64,000 nt of DNA from Begonia masoniana (Eukaryota > Streptophyta > Magnoliopsida > Cucurbitales > Begoniaceae). Of this stretch, positions 1 to 9,439 are shown piece after piece; the stretch's first letter is position 1, and the number at the start of each line of letters is the position of its first letter. The notes under the pieces are model-generated. The model was not told the origin of the DNA. It saw nothing but the letters and a program-made list of their open reading frames with translations, and did not search any database. The DNA is taken from the NCBI GenBank assembly GCA_022432975.1, contig CM039515.1:20525554-20589553 (forward strand), in the 5' to 3' direction. The translations under genes and the position numbers were made by a program.

Positions 1-360
1 CTTGAAGAAACCTATTTTTCCTCTCAACAAATCCATTTTGTTGAGGGGTTCTAGGGGAGGAGAAGTTGTGCTCAATTCCATATTTGAGACACAAGAGTTC
101 AAATTTCTCGTTCTCAAATTCTCCACCATGATCACTACGAATAGCAACAATGGTGAGCTCAGAAAGAATACCCAAGTGAATCTAGAGAAGTCATCTACAA
201 TGACAAAGGCATAATGTTTGCCTCCTAGGCTAGCAATATTTGAAGGACTGAAGAGGTTCATGTGAAGAAGTTGAAGAGGCTTGGAGGTAGAGATTGCATT
301 CTTTGATGCAAAGGAACTTTTGATCTACTAGCCTATTTGGCAAGCTTCACAGACTTTATC
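1..360 (-). pseudogene. Copia integrase fragment (frameshifted, internally deleted)
   Basis: On the minus strand, about 240 to 110 encodes LGGKHYAFVIVDDFSRFTW, the typical start of the Copia integrase catalytic core, with the first catalytic Asp region in the DDFSR context. Downstream codons read toward a VVIMVENL-like string, which looks like the second catalytic block joined after an internal deletion of the usual spacer. Several frame changes are needed to follow it. Integrase would insert the cDNA into host DNA; this copy cannot be functional. Confidence 0.65.
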
Positions 361-870
361 CTTCTCAAAGGATATTTTTGGAAGCTCTCTAACTAAATTA
401 TCCTTAGTAATCTTAGCTAAGGTATCCATGCCTACGTGACCTAGTCTTCTATGCCAAGTCCAACTATCAGACAACAAATTCACAGCAAGACATTTTTCAT
501 CAATATGTTCAAAGTGAACTAAATCAATAATATAGACATTCTCTTTTCTATATCCTTTGAACAGAATTTTGCTATTAGAAACATCTTTAATTACACATGC
601 ATTTGACTTGAAAACTACTTTATAACCCTTATCACATAATTGACTGATGATTAGCAGGTTGTGTTTTAGCCCTTCAACTAACAAAATATTTTCTATAATA
701 GGGTTGACAGGATTACCTATAATGTCGATGCCAACAATTTTTCCTTTTTGATTTCCACCAAAGGTGACATTCCATTTCTTCTTGTTGACAAAGGCAAACT
801 TTGTTGAGTCTCCCGTCATGTGCCTCGAGCAACCACTATCGAGGTACCATTAATTTTTCCCGAGAGAACA
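328..870 (-). pseudogene. Copia protease active site and GAG-pre-integrase domain
   Basis: The minus-strand reading contains WYLDSGCSRHMTGD at about 860-805, the Copia aspartic protease active-site block (DSG), preceded by an in-frame stop. The open stretch from 819 to 328 continues with a GAG-pre-integrase domain, WHRRLGHVGMDTL, and ends in the Cys pair of the integrase zinc-binding region (KVCEACQIG). Protease would cleave the polyprotein, and the pre-integrase segment carries the HHCC-type zinc module. Both belong to the flanking Copia fragment. Confidence 0.8.
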
Positions 871-890
871 ATCAACCTGCAAAACAGTAA

Positions 891-1551
891 TCAAGTGGTC
901 TTCTTAGGTACCCAAATCTTTTGGGTCCTAGTGTTAGGTCTGGTTCCTTTAGGAACCCATTGAAATTTACTACTTGATTTCTTGCTAAATTTCAAAGGAC
1001 ATTCATATGATTTATGTCCTATTTCATTACATGCATGGCAGGTGGACGATTTAACAAAGAAAACTTTCTTTTTATTGGATCTTTCATAACCCAATCCTAC
1101 TTTGTCAAAAGTTACTCCTTGACTACCTAACAGCATATTCAAATTCTTGCTACCGTTAGTGAGTTTCAGAACAATATTATTCAAATTCTCATTTCTACTT
1201 CTAAGATCATTAGTTTTCATTTCATGTAAACTGATCTCTTTAGCATGCTTCTCAATTAAGTCACAATTTTTCTTTTTCAACAGTTTGTATTTTGACTTAA
1301 GCATGCCAAATTGCTTAACTAAATCATTAAAAGCATCAATCAGATCACCATCATCATCAGCTTCACTATCACTAGAGGAAATACTAACCTCATTATTATG
1401 TGTCATGAAGCACAGGTTGGCGACTTCCTCATCCGCTGAAGAAGTGTCGCTCTCACTGTCATCCTATGTAGCTTTCATGGCCCTCTTCTTGAATCGCTTG
1501 GGATCCATCTTAACTTACAGACACTCGGCCTTGATGTGTCCAGGCTTCCCG
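891..1551 (-). pseudogene. Copia gag C-terminal region with zinc knuckle
   Basis: The open reading from 1406 to 891 holds an acidic Ser/Asp-rich stretch, a Lys/Leu-rich probable coiled coil and a CCHC knuckle CHACNEIGHKSYEC, followed by a Trp-Val-Pro-Lys tail typical of plant Copia gag. Upstream to 1551 the reading continues with stops and includes GKPGHIKAEC, the second half of another knuckle. That knuckle is cut exactly where the LTR at 1552 begins. Gag would package the RNA. The fragment is a pseudogene. Confidence 0.8.
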
Positions 1552-4218
1552 TGTAATGACCCCAACGGAATCGCCACACAATTCATTACTTAATCTCTTA
1601 ATCATTTGATTCTTACTTCCTTACACCTTGTTCATTGTTAGTGTTAATATTATTCCCTCTTTGTTTTCTCTTTTTTTTTTTTTTTTCAAACATCTCTTGA
1701 TCTGCATCTACCGATAGAGTTATAGACTCACATCGACCGATAATCACGTGTCAGCCACGCGACACATCTGATCTCAACCAGCAATAGACATCCACCAGTG
1801 GTCACGGGCATTGCACGTGCCTAATTAAAGACATCGCCCGGTCCCAAACATTCTCCACTAGATGTTCATATTTACCCTACATCGACCGGTGGTCATGTGT
1901 GCTTCACGTGACCGACTTAAAACATTACCTGGACATTAAACAATAAGAGAATACTCACATCATCCGGTCACTAGTCGACAAATTAACATTTACATCATCC
2001 GGTGAAGAATTACACTTCATCCACCGAATGCTAGACGACAAAATACCATTTACATCATCCGGTGAAGGAATACACTCCATCCACCGAACGCTTAGACGAC
2101 AAAATACCATATACATCATCCGGTGAAGGAATACACTCCATCCACCGAACGGTAAACGACAAAATACCATATACATCATCCGGTGAAGGAATACACTTCA
2201 TCCACCGAACGCTAGACGACAAATTACATCCTCATCATCCGGTGACTTATTACACTACATCTGCCGATCACTAGATGACAAAATAACACTCTCATCATCC
2301 GATGGCTTAAACACTCTACATCTGCCGATCGCTAGACGACAAAATAGCACTTTCATCATCCGATGGCTTAGACACTACATCTGCCGATCGCTAGACGGCA
2401 AGATAACACTCTCATCATCCGATGGAAATTACCACAACTCACCCGAATCTTGACTTAGTAACCATAAACCTCAAAGAGTAAAAATCATAAACTCATCTAA
2501 AATACGCATAGCGGAAGACTCGAGCAAAACAAACCATTCATAAATCCTTAAAATCGTATTCAGACTCTAAAGACAAGCCCTTCAAATCCAAATCTTATTA
2601 TTATAAGAAATTCTGTTATATTTAGTCATCTGTTCATCGTAAACTTTTCTGACTTACTATGAGCATAACCAGGGAACTTAATCGCCTATCCAGCCTTCAC
2701 TGTCACACTGAGCATCATCCAGCAACCAACTTTAAACATCATCTCTGGACTGGAAATCCTCACCTTCTAACTCTTCACCTACATCATAAGATTTAACTAT
2801 AAGCCTAATGCTTAGTAAGGAATGCAACATTAACATGGATGCATGAATGTATAATTTGGGAAAATTACATGCTCATAAGTCTTTTCTTGTTCATATCTTT
2901 GCTCGTAATCATCATTCATAGTCATGGATCATATTCATCATTCATAGTCATGGATCATATTCATCGTTCATAGTCATGGATAATATTCATCGTGCATAGT
3001 CATTGATCATATTCATCATTCATAGTCTTTGATCATATTCTTCATTTAGGTTGTGTGGATTAAGAGAGGATTTGTGCCGGTAAAGGGGGTTCGACAGTGA
3101 GTTTGATCTTGTTCCCTACTGCGGGTCGTATTCATATGTCCCTCTTTGGACTGTGACATACGCCGAACCGCCCCTAACCCTCACTTAGTCCACGTTGCAT
3201 AAATCTTATATATATACATATATACATACATATCTTGTTCATGGAAAACATGCATTAAAACATTTATTTATGCTTGAGAAACATTCATGATGCATGAACA
3301 TGAGAACTTTTAACCCATCAGACTATGACAAGGATCATACCAGAGCAGACAACTTCACATTCACTAGTAGGTCATCAAATAGTATAACTCACAACATTCA
3401 TCAATCCTTCAAGTGCAGACAAGCTCATCATCATAAGGTAAACATTAGACATCTAAAACAACCTAGTACTCCCACGATGTAGGGCTCTATTAGCCAGAAA
3501 TCTTAATACATTCACTTACCTGGTCTCCTTAGCACTTGAGCTCCTTTCTCTTCAAACTTCTTCACCTAAAACATTTACATTGCAGTAGTTAAAACAAAAT
3601 CCTAATAGTTCTAATCTCAAGTTATCCTAAGATTTAATAGCTAAAGTCATTCCCGAATCCTTAGTCTAATACCCTGTGCAGTTTGAAATCCAAATCCCAG
3701 AACAGACAGATTCGATTATCGATTACTCAGGGGTGGTTGTTCTAAATGTCCAAAATCGATTTGATAAAAGCATTCCCACTCTCAGATTTCAAATGTTCTT
3801 ATTATTAGTCAGCCATTGGAAAATTCAAAACTCTAATGCCGAGTAGAAAATGGGGCTAACAAACTAACAGATAGCTACGTTGTCTATTGCATACCTCGGG
3901 CACAGAGTAGTCGAGTAGTGGCAGAGAAACCGATCGTCGAAGAGAGTGTGCTGAAAGCAGAGAGCAAGAGCTTGGGAGGGAAGAAATCGCCGAAAAGGAA
4001 GGTGTCGGCTACAGTGGTTCAAGTGAGGTTTAAAACATTTCCTTTTTCTTTATATATTAGTCATCACCCTCCATTATTACAACTTTGCCACCCAACCTAG
4101 TTTAAATCCACATGAAATTAATTATTCTTGGTATAAAACTCTAAACCGGGAAAAATTAATTAAACACGACCGTTAAAACGGTTAAGGAAATTACCTGGTC
4201 GTTATTTTGGGTGTTACA
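1552..4218 (-). repeat. 3' LTR of Gypsy element G1
   Basis: The plus strand begins TGTAATGACC and ends GGTGTTACA, so the sense (minus) strand begins TGTAACACCC. Directly beyond 4218 lies a polypurine tract and then the C-terminal end of a minus-strand Gypsy polyprotein, which identifies this as the 3' LTR. The likely left target-site copy is TCCCG (1547-1551); its partner is not in the window. The LTR carries a 60-bp tandem array (1960-2425), a GTAAGT module (minus, 3514-3519) and a GATGTAGGTGA module (minus, about 2775-2788), both shared with other families here. Length is 2667 bp. Confidence 0.85.
1960..2425. repeat. About 60-bp tandem array in the G1 LTR
   Basis: Roughly eight degenerate units of about 60-61 bp, each containing CATCATCCGGTG, then CATCCACCGAACG or CATCTGCCGATCG, then CTAGACGACAAAATA. 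Units start near 1991, 2051, 2112, 2172, 2232 and 2291. The array lies 0.4-0.9 kb from the 3' end of the LTR in its sense orientation. Short open frames on both strands in this stretch are by-products of the period. Confidence 0.9.
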
Positions 4219-4240
4219 TCCACCCCTCCTTAAACAAAAT
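4219..4240 (-). other. Polypurine tract of G1
   Basis: The minus strand reads TTAAGGAGGGGTGGA directly before the LTR start TGTAACACCC. This is the usual plus-strand primer of Gypsy elements and fixes both orientation and LTR boundary. Confidence 0.85.
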
Positions 4241-4259
4241 TTTCGTCCTCGAAAATTGA

Positions 4260-4652
4260 TCAAACAAATAACTCTGGATATTTGTCTAACATGTCCTGTC
4301 GTCGCTCCCAAGTGGCTTCTTCGATGCCATGATTCTTCCATAAAACTTTGACCAACGGAATCTCTTTATTCCTCAGAGTCTTAACTGCGGATTCCAATAT
4401 CTGCACTGGCTTCTCTTCATACGTTAGTGTCGGCTCAATCTCAAAATCCACTGGTTTAACAACTTGTGTAGGGTCCCGTATACATTTTCTTAACATTGAC
4501 ACATGGAAAACATTATGAACTTTATCCAATGATGGAGGCAACTGCAGTCTGTAAGCTGTACTACCGATTCTAGCCAAAACAGGGAATGGTCCAATAAATC
4601 GTGGATTAAGCTTTCCCTTTTTGCCAAATCTTAAGGCTCCCTTGAACGGTGA
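4260..4652 (-). pseudogene. G1 integrase C-terminus and chromodomain
   Basis: The minus strand from 4577 to 4260 encodes MARIGSTAYRLQLPPS, then [12 protein letters not shown], the conserved C-terminal block of chromovirus integrase, then a chromodomain-like tail with EEKPVQILESAVKTLRNKE and WKNHGIEEATWE, ending PELFV at the stop. Chromodomains of this type are thought to steer integration toward modified chromatin. The reading continues upstream through KLNPRFIGPF to 4652, where solo LTR D interrupts it. Confidence 0.85.
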
Positions 4653-4879
4653 TGTAGCGCCCCAAACCCGCCCCGGGCCCGGTGCGCTACGTTGCTAACC
4701 AATCCCGTGTTTAAAACTATGTTTAAATGATTTTTCGTAAATTTTTCGACTCGGTTTTTGGGTTTTCGAACCCTCGATTTTTGTTGGGAAACGGGCCCAA
4801 AATACGTTTAAAATACATCGGAAAATGTCGGGTCAAAACATTAGAGAAAATGGGAGAATTTGAAAAAAAATCAAACTTT

Positions 4880-5105
4880 GGACTAGAGGGTCGCTGGGCG
4901 CGCGCGCTGGGCGCCGCGCGCGCCCACATAGCGCGCCAGCGCGCGCGCTGCGCCCGCCTGCGCGCCCCAACCGTGCCACCGCGACCGATTGTGGCTAAAT
5001 GCCCGATCGATCGGGCCTTCTCGGGTTTTCTTCACTCAAAAACATCCCGACCGCGACCGATCGTGCCCCGGGCCCGACCGATCGGGCCGGCTCGGGTTTT
5101 TAACA
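4880..5105 (-). repeat. GC-rich palindromic array near the 3' end of LTR D
   Basis: Contains runs of GCGC at 4895-4970, then inverted repeats CCCGATCGATCGGG and GCCCGACCGATCGGGC with related GCGACCGATCG pieces. The pattern is a 5-bp stem CCCGA/TCGGG around a 4-base centre. It lies 230-450 bp from the sense 3' end of the LTR, the same relative place as the hairpin array in family C. Confidence 0.8.
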
Positions 5106-5894
5106 CCCAAAAACATCATCAAAAAAATGCCCGTTTGACCTTTTCCCGCTTTTCCACACTTTTCTACACTTTTCTACAATTCCGACACCTCCAAAAATCA
5201 CGAAACTTTAACCACGTCATCCCAACACCCATAACTTCATGTCCCATAAATTTCTTGAAAAACCGACTTAAAACAGTTAACAAAAAAAATAGAGAACTCA
5301 ACCCGACATTATGGGTTTGAAAACCAAAAAAAATCGACAATATAACGGCTAAATTTTTGAAATCCAAAACCTGAAAGACAATACCTTTAAAACATGATTT
5401 AACCAACCAAATGACCAGATCAATCCAACTATATACGTCAAACAAAATTTAACCAAACGACTCTAAGATCCAATCCTGACCACAACATGCACATTTCACC
5501 ACAATTATCACACACCAAAACAACTATACACTTCAACTCAAAATACTCAAAACATGACCAATCTAGCACCACCCAAACATTCCCAAATCCACTCCTAATA
5601 ACCCAAAGTTTTCAAAACATGCACTACCACAAACCCCTGCCGAGAACTAGGTCGAAGCGCCCCGACAAATGACCTGCACCGGCGAGCTCCGTGGATTTCC
5701 GACTGCCTCCTAATCATGATCATCACTCTCGAGCTCACCTGAGAACGCTCTGTCACCTACACCATAGAACATACACACACACGTAAGCTTGAGCTTAGCA
5801 AGTAATGAAGAACGAATATAAACATTCACAACGCACACCACACTCACACAATACTCAAGCAATAACCAACAAACAAACAACATCGACAACCAAT

Positions 5895-6140
5895 GCTTGC
5901 CGTGCACCGAAGTGCCAATTTGCTGTGCACCGAAGTGCCATAGTTGCTGTGCACCGAAGTGCCAATTTGCTGTGCACCGAAGTGCCATATTTGCTGTGCA
6001 CCGAAGTGCCATATTTGCTGTGCACCGAAGTGCCAATTTGCTGTGCACCGAAGTGCCATTTTACTGTGCATCGAAGTGCCATATTTGCTGTGCACCGAAG
6101 TGCCATATTTGCTGTGCACCGAAGTGCCATATTTGCACAC
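5895..6140. repeat. 23-24-bp tandem array in LTR D
   Basis: About ten copies of a unit reading GTGCACCGAAGTGCCATATT plus TGCT, with small length changes (CAATT, CATAGTT and CATTTTA variants). The inner GCAC...GTGC allows each unit to form a small hairpin. The unit opens all frames, giving spurious open readings on both strands. Confidence 0.92.
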
Positions 6141-7390
6141 ACTCACACTACAAGCTCAACGATAACACAACAGTAAGGCCAAACCACACCACACAATACA
6201 ACACAACACGACGACTCAACGCAACAACACGACTAATCAACCAACCAGACAAGCAACTCCACGCCATCCCGAAGCAACATAATTAATTCAACGTAACACG
6301 AAGCCAAGCAATAACGAAGAAACCCTACCGTTCTCTGGTGTAGGCCCGAAGGCAAAAGAATAACATCCACTACTTACTAGATGCTCGGTTTCCACTGGCT
6401 TACTTTCACCGTCCAATTCACACGCTCGACGACCTTAATAATGAAACTTCACTTAATAAGTTACCAATACAATTCTAAAAATATCCTTAAACCTAACTAA
6501 CCAACAACTAAGCAATTCTCACTTCTAAACATCTAAACCCGGTTTTTGCACAAATTACCGGCGTCCAACCTTAAACGGCCCTAACTTTCTCATTTTTCAA
6601 CGGAATTCGACGTGCCACCCCAACTCGGAAAGCTCTACACGTCTACTATCCATTGAAAAGCTTGAATTAACCAAATATACAGCTTAGCCAATTCAAAAAT
6701 GGCCAAGACAGAATCGGCCATCACACTTATAAAACCGGTTTTTCCCAAATTTACTTTCAATCTTTAATCTAACTCCATAAATCATTTAAACTAGCACATC
6801 CAACAACTAAATCACCAAAAGTGGAAAGAAACACTCATTTCAAAACCAAATTTCGGAATCCCTAACCTAGGGTTTTCCAACATTCTTAAAATCCAACTAA
6901 AACTCTCAAAAACACTCTCAAACTTCATCAAAAGCTATATAATTCAAAACCCAAGTAAACTTACCTTGAAATCACTTGAAGAAATGGAGAAAGGAAGGAA
7001 GGGAATCGTTGGCTATGGAGGAGAGGGAGAGAGAGATCGATGGAGGAAAAGAAGAACCAAAATGAAATTCATCTTTTCCTTTTTTCTTTTATGCATTTAA
7101 TTACCAAGCAAAATTACCACAAAGCCCTCCCCCTTAATCACTTAATCCAACGCCAAACACAACACCTTTCATCCACTTTAACTTCATTCTTCTTCCCACT
7201 ATTTAATAAAATTTGATTGGTTGAAAGAGTTGACTTTTCAAACAACCATCCTCCACCAATCACAAGTTGTTTTGACTTGTCAAACTCTCAAATTTCTAAT
7301 ACACTTCAATGCACACCTTACACTTGCATAATTAACCCCTCCTAATACAACGTAGGCTATGCACGCAATAGAAAAAACTCGGGTGTTACA

Positions 7391-7682
7391 GGTGAAACCT
7401 TCAGGAATACATCATCCCCGACCGTAAATTCAAGATTCCTCCTCCTTTGGTCTGCATAACTCTTTTGTCGACTCTGAGCAGTCATCATCCTCTTCCTAAT
7501 AACAGAAATCTTTTCAGACATCTGCTGCAGAAGTTCGGGTCCTAGAAGTTTTGCTTCCCCAACCTCATCCCAATACAGAGGTGACCTACATTTCCTGCCA
7601 TACAGTGATTCATAAGGTGCCATTCCGATAGTGGACTGATAACTGTTATTGTAGGAGAACTCAACCAAAGGTAAGTATCGAT
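7391..7682 (-). pseudogene. G1 integrase middle fragment
   Basis: The minus strand encodes [20 protein letters not shown], then [20 protein letters not shown], then KSYADQRRR and VGDDVFLKVSP, which is the region after the integrase catalytic Glu in Gypsy chromoviruses. It stops at 7391 because solo LTR D interrupts the frame; the chromodomain end is at 4260-4652. Its N-terminal side is fused to the 27-bp repeat stretch instead of the catalytic core. Nonfunctional. Confidence 0.85.
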
Positions 7683-8105
7683 TCCGATAGTGCGTCTGTC
7701 TTTTGACTGTGAACGACTGCGTCTTTCTTTTAACTATGGACGACTGCGTCTTTCTTTTGACTGTGGACGACTGCGCCTTTCTTTTAACTATGGACGACTG
7801 TGTCTGTCTTTTGACTATGGACGACAACGTCTATCTTTTGAGCGTGGACGACTGCGTCTTTCTTTTGAGCGTGGATGACTGCGTCTTTCCAGACTGTCTC
7901 TCAATGGTACTTTGGACAAGTAAGTCTGGACTAATAACACTTAACCAAAAAACCATCAGAAAACATAATACCCTTTTAAAGGACATTTCCAGATAAATGC
8001 AATAACCATAATAAACCAGTTTATATTCAGTTTATATATTTCGTATTAATCATAATCATCAAAAACATATTTAGACTTTAAACTTAATTTAAGTCAGCAC
8101 GCATG
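7683..8105. other. Foreign segment with 27-bp minisatellite replacing RT/RNase H/IN of G1
   Basis: From 7690 to about 7880 there are about seven units of 27 bp built on GACGACTGCGTCTTTCTTTT plus GACTRTG, in frame with the flanking integrase. From 7881 to 8105 the sequence is AT-rich with no coding sense that I can see. To its right lies RT cut just before the FIDD block; to its left lies late integrase. So about 1.5 kb of pol has been lost here and filler or another repeat occupies the gap. I do not recognise it. Confidence 0.6.
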
Positions 8106-8585
8106 ACTTGGAATTCAAAGCGGCCATATCTGGTATGAAACTGTCATTTTGAACACCTCGTCCTCCTTAATTCTTAGCTGATGATAGCCAGACCTTAGAT
8201 CAACTTTCAAGAAAACTATCGCTCCCTTCAACTGATCAAATAAGTCATATATTCTTGGCAGTGGATACTTGTTCTTGATAGTGACTTTGTTGAGCTCGCG
8301 ATAGTCAATACACATTCTCATCGATTCGTCTTTTTTCTTCACAAATAAAATCGGAGCTCCCCAAAGTGAGATACTGGGTTGAATAAATCCCTTTTTCAGC
8401 AAATCGTCAAGCTGAATTTTTAACTCCTTCAATTCACTTGGTGCAATTCTATAAAGAGTTTTAGAAATCGGCACCGTTCTAGGTAGCAGATCAATGTTGA
8501 ATTCCACATCTCTAATAGGTGGTAATGTCGTCAGGTCGTCGGGAAAAACATCCGTAAAATCACAAACTATCAGCACCTTATCCAA
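8106..8585 (-). pseudogene. G1 reverse transcriptase, N-terminal half
   Basis: The minus strand encodes [11 protein letters not shown], then [50 protein letters not shown], and with a frameshift reaches [10 protein letters not shown]. The first catalytic Asp (in KVDLRSGY) is present. The catalytic FIDD motif and thumb are absent because the sequence ends at the 7683-8105 segment. It cannot polymerise. Confidence 0.85.
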
Positions 8586-9025
8586 AGTCGTGGCTTCTTC
8601 ATTCTCTGAGCATTAGCACTGACCAGAATTTCAATGCATTTTAAACTCAATAATCTCTGAGCTCGCATTGCTAATATTACTATAATTCTTGAATCTTTAT
8701 AATTTTCATAGAAGAAGAATGACTCTTTTCTAGGCAATTGGAATTTTAACATCTTATTGTGAAAATCAATAGTTGCATAATGCTTGGAAAGCCAATCTAT
8801 TCCAAGGATGACATCGAAATCAAACATTGCCAAAATAATAAATTTCGCTTCGAATATATTCTCCTCGATACACACCTTGCATCCTCTAATAATAAAGTCG
8901 GCAACCATAATTTTGTCAGATGGTGTAGATACTCCCAATTTATACTCTAAAGACTCTACTTTGGTTTTTAATTTCATAGCATGATCAAGGGAGATAAAAG
9001 AGTGTGTAGCTCCAAAATCAATTCA
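8570..9025 (-). pseudogene. G1 aspartic protease domain
   Basis: The minus strand gives DFGATHSFIS at about 9020-8990, matching the Gypsy protease active site D-S/T-G-A with the second residue changed to Phe, then MVADFIIRGCKV and FDVILGIDWLSKHYATIDF (the conserved ILG-x-DWL block) at about 8830-8760. An in-frame stop lies just before the active site. Its C-terminal side overlaps the start of the RT reading in another frame, so a frameshift separates them. Confidence 0.8.
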
Positions 9026-9439
9026 AATACTAGAAGATATGCTAGAAATAAAGATCGAACATGTCACCACAGATGTATTTCCTTCATCTTCATCCTTAGT
9101 CATGGCGAAGACTCTAGCAGTCGTCTTGGTTTGCTCTTCGACATTCTTTGAACAATTATTAATATAATGTACCGGTTGTCCACATTTAAAACAAATGTTA
9201 GCCTGAATGCGACACTCTGCAAAATGTGGTTTCTTGCATGAGGGACATAAAGGCACGTTCGTTGTCGGAACAAACTTAGAAGGTCCTCCAACAGACCCAT
9301 TGTTCATGGGTCGCTTAAATCCAGTCGATTGTTGTTGTGGAACTTTATTCCGTGCAGCTTGAGTTACTTGGCTATATCTCTTTCGCAACTCCTGGGCTTT
9401 CATGACGTCATTCTCTCCTTGCTCTGCAAATAGTGTTTT
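9023..9439 (-). pseudogene. G1 gag C-terminus with CCHC zinc knuckle
   Basis: The minus strand from 9403 to 9023 encodes a basic Gln-rich linker, CPSCKKPHFAECR and the knuckle CFKCGQPVHYINNC (CX2CX4HX4C), the arrangement of chromovirus nucleocapsid. Upstream to 9439 the reading continues as FAEQGENDVMKAQE, and it resumes at 11884 on the other side of the solo LTR at 9440-11883. Confidence 0.85.

Larger units (their letters stand above)
1..1551 (-). mobile_element. Ty1/Copia retrotransposon fragment (truncated by G1)
   Basis: Minus-strand remains of a Copia element in the order gag C-terminus, protease, GAG-pre-integrase, integrase, which is the normal Copia order. The upstream end is cut at 1551, where the LTR of Gypsy element G1 starts inside a gag zinc knuckle. 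The integrase runs off the window at position 1. No LTR of this element is visible. Stops and frameshifts show it is inactive. Because it is the host of G1, it is one of the oldest insertions here. Confidence 0.85.
4653..7390 (-). repeat. Solo LTR, family D (TSD GGTGA)
   Basis: Plus-strand ends are TGTAGCGCCC and GGGTGTTACA, flanked by GGTGA at 4648-4652 and 7391-7395. It splits the integrase frame of G1 with no internal coding region, so it is a solo LTR of 2738 bp. By analogy with the other families (sense start TGTAACACCC, end GCGCTACA) and by its GTAAGT module (minus, 6372-6377), it lies on the minus strand. It carries a GC-rich hairpin array (4880-5100), a 24-bp tandem array (5895-6140), and the GTGTAGGTGA module (minus, 5751-5765). 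Confidence 0.9.

Noticed and set aside
1..1551. Left Copia fragment as the other half of the right Copia element
   Set aside because: They lie on opposite strands, and their overlapping gag and protease regions are distinct sequences, so they are different elements.
1147..1593. 148-codon plus-strand open frame
   Set aside because: It is the complement of the Copia gag reading on the minus strand and crosses the LTR boundary at 1552.
4727..5320. 197-codon plus-strand frame rich in Arg/Ala/Pro
   Set aside because: It covers the GC-rich array of LTR D, with composition-driven openness. No homology pattern seen.
5805..6286. Cys-rich repeated peptides (both strands) from the 24-bp repeat
   Set aside because: All frames of the tandem array are open on both strands. 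It lies in an LTR and no start or flanking coding sense supports a gene.
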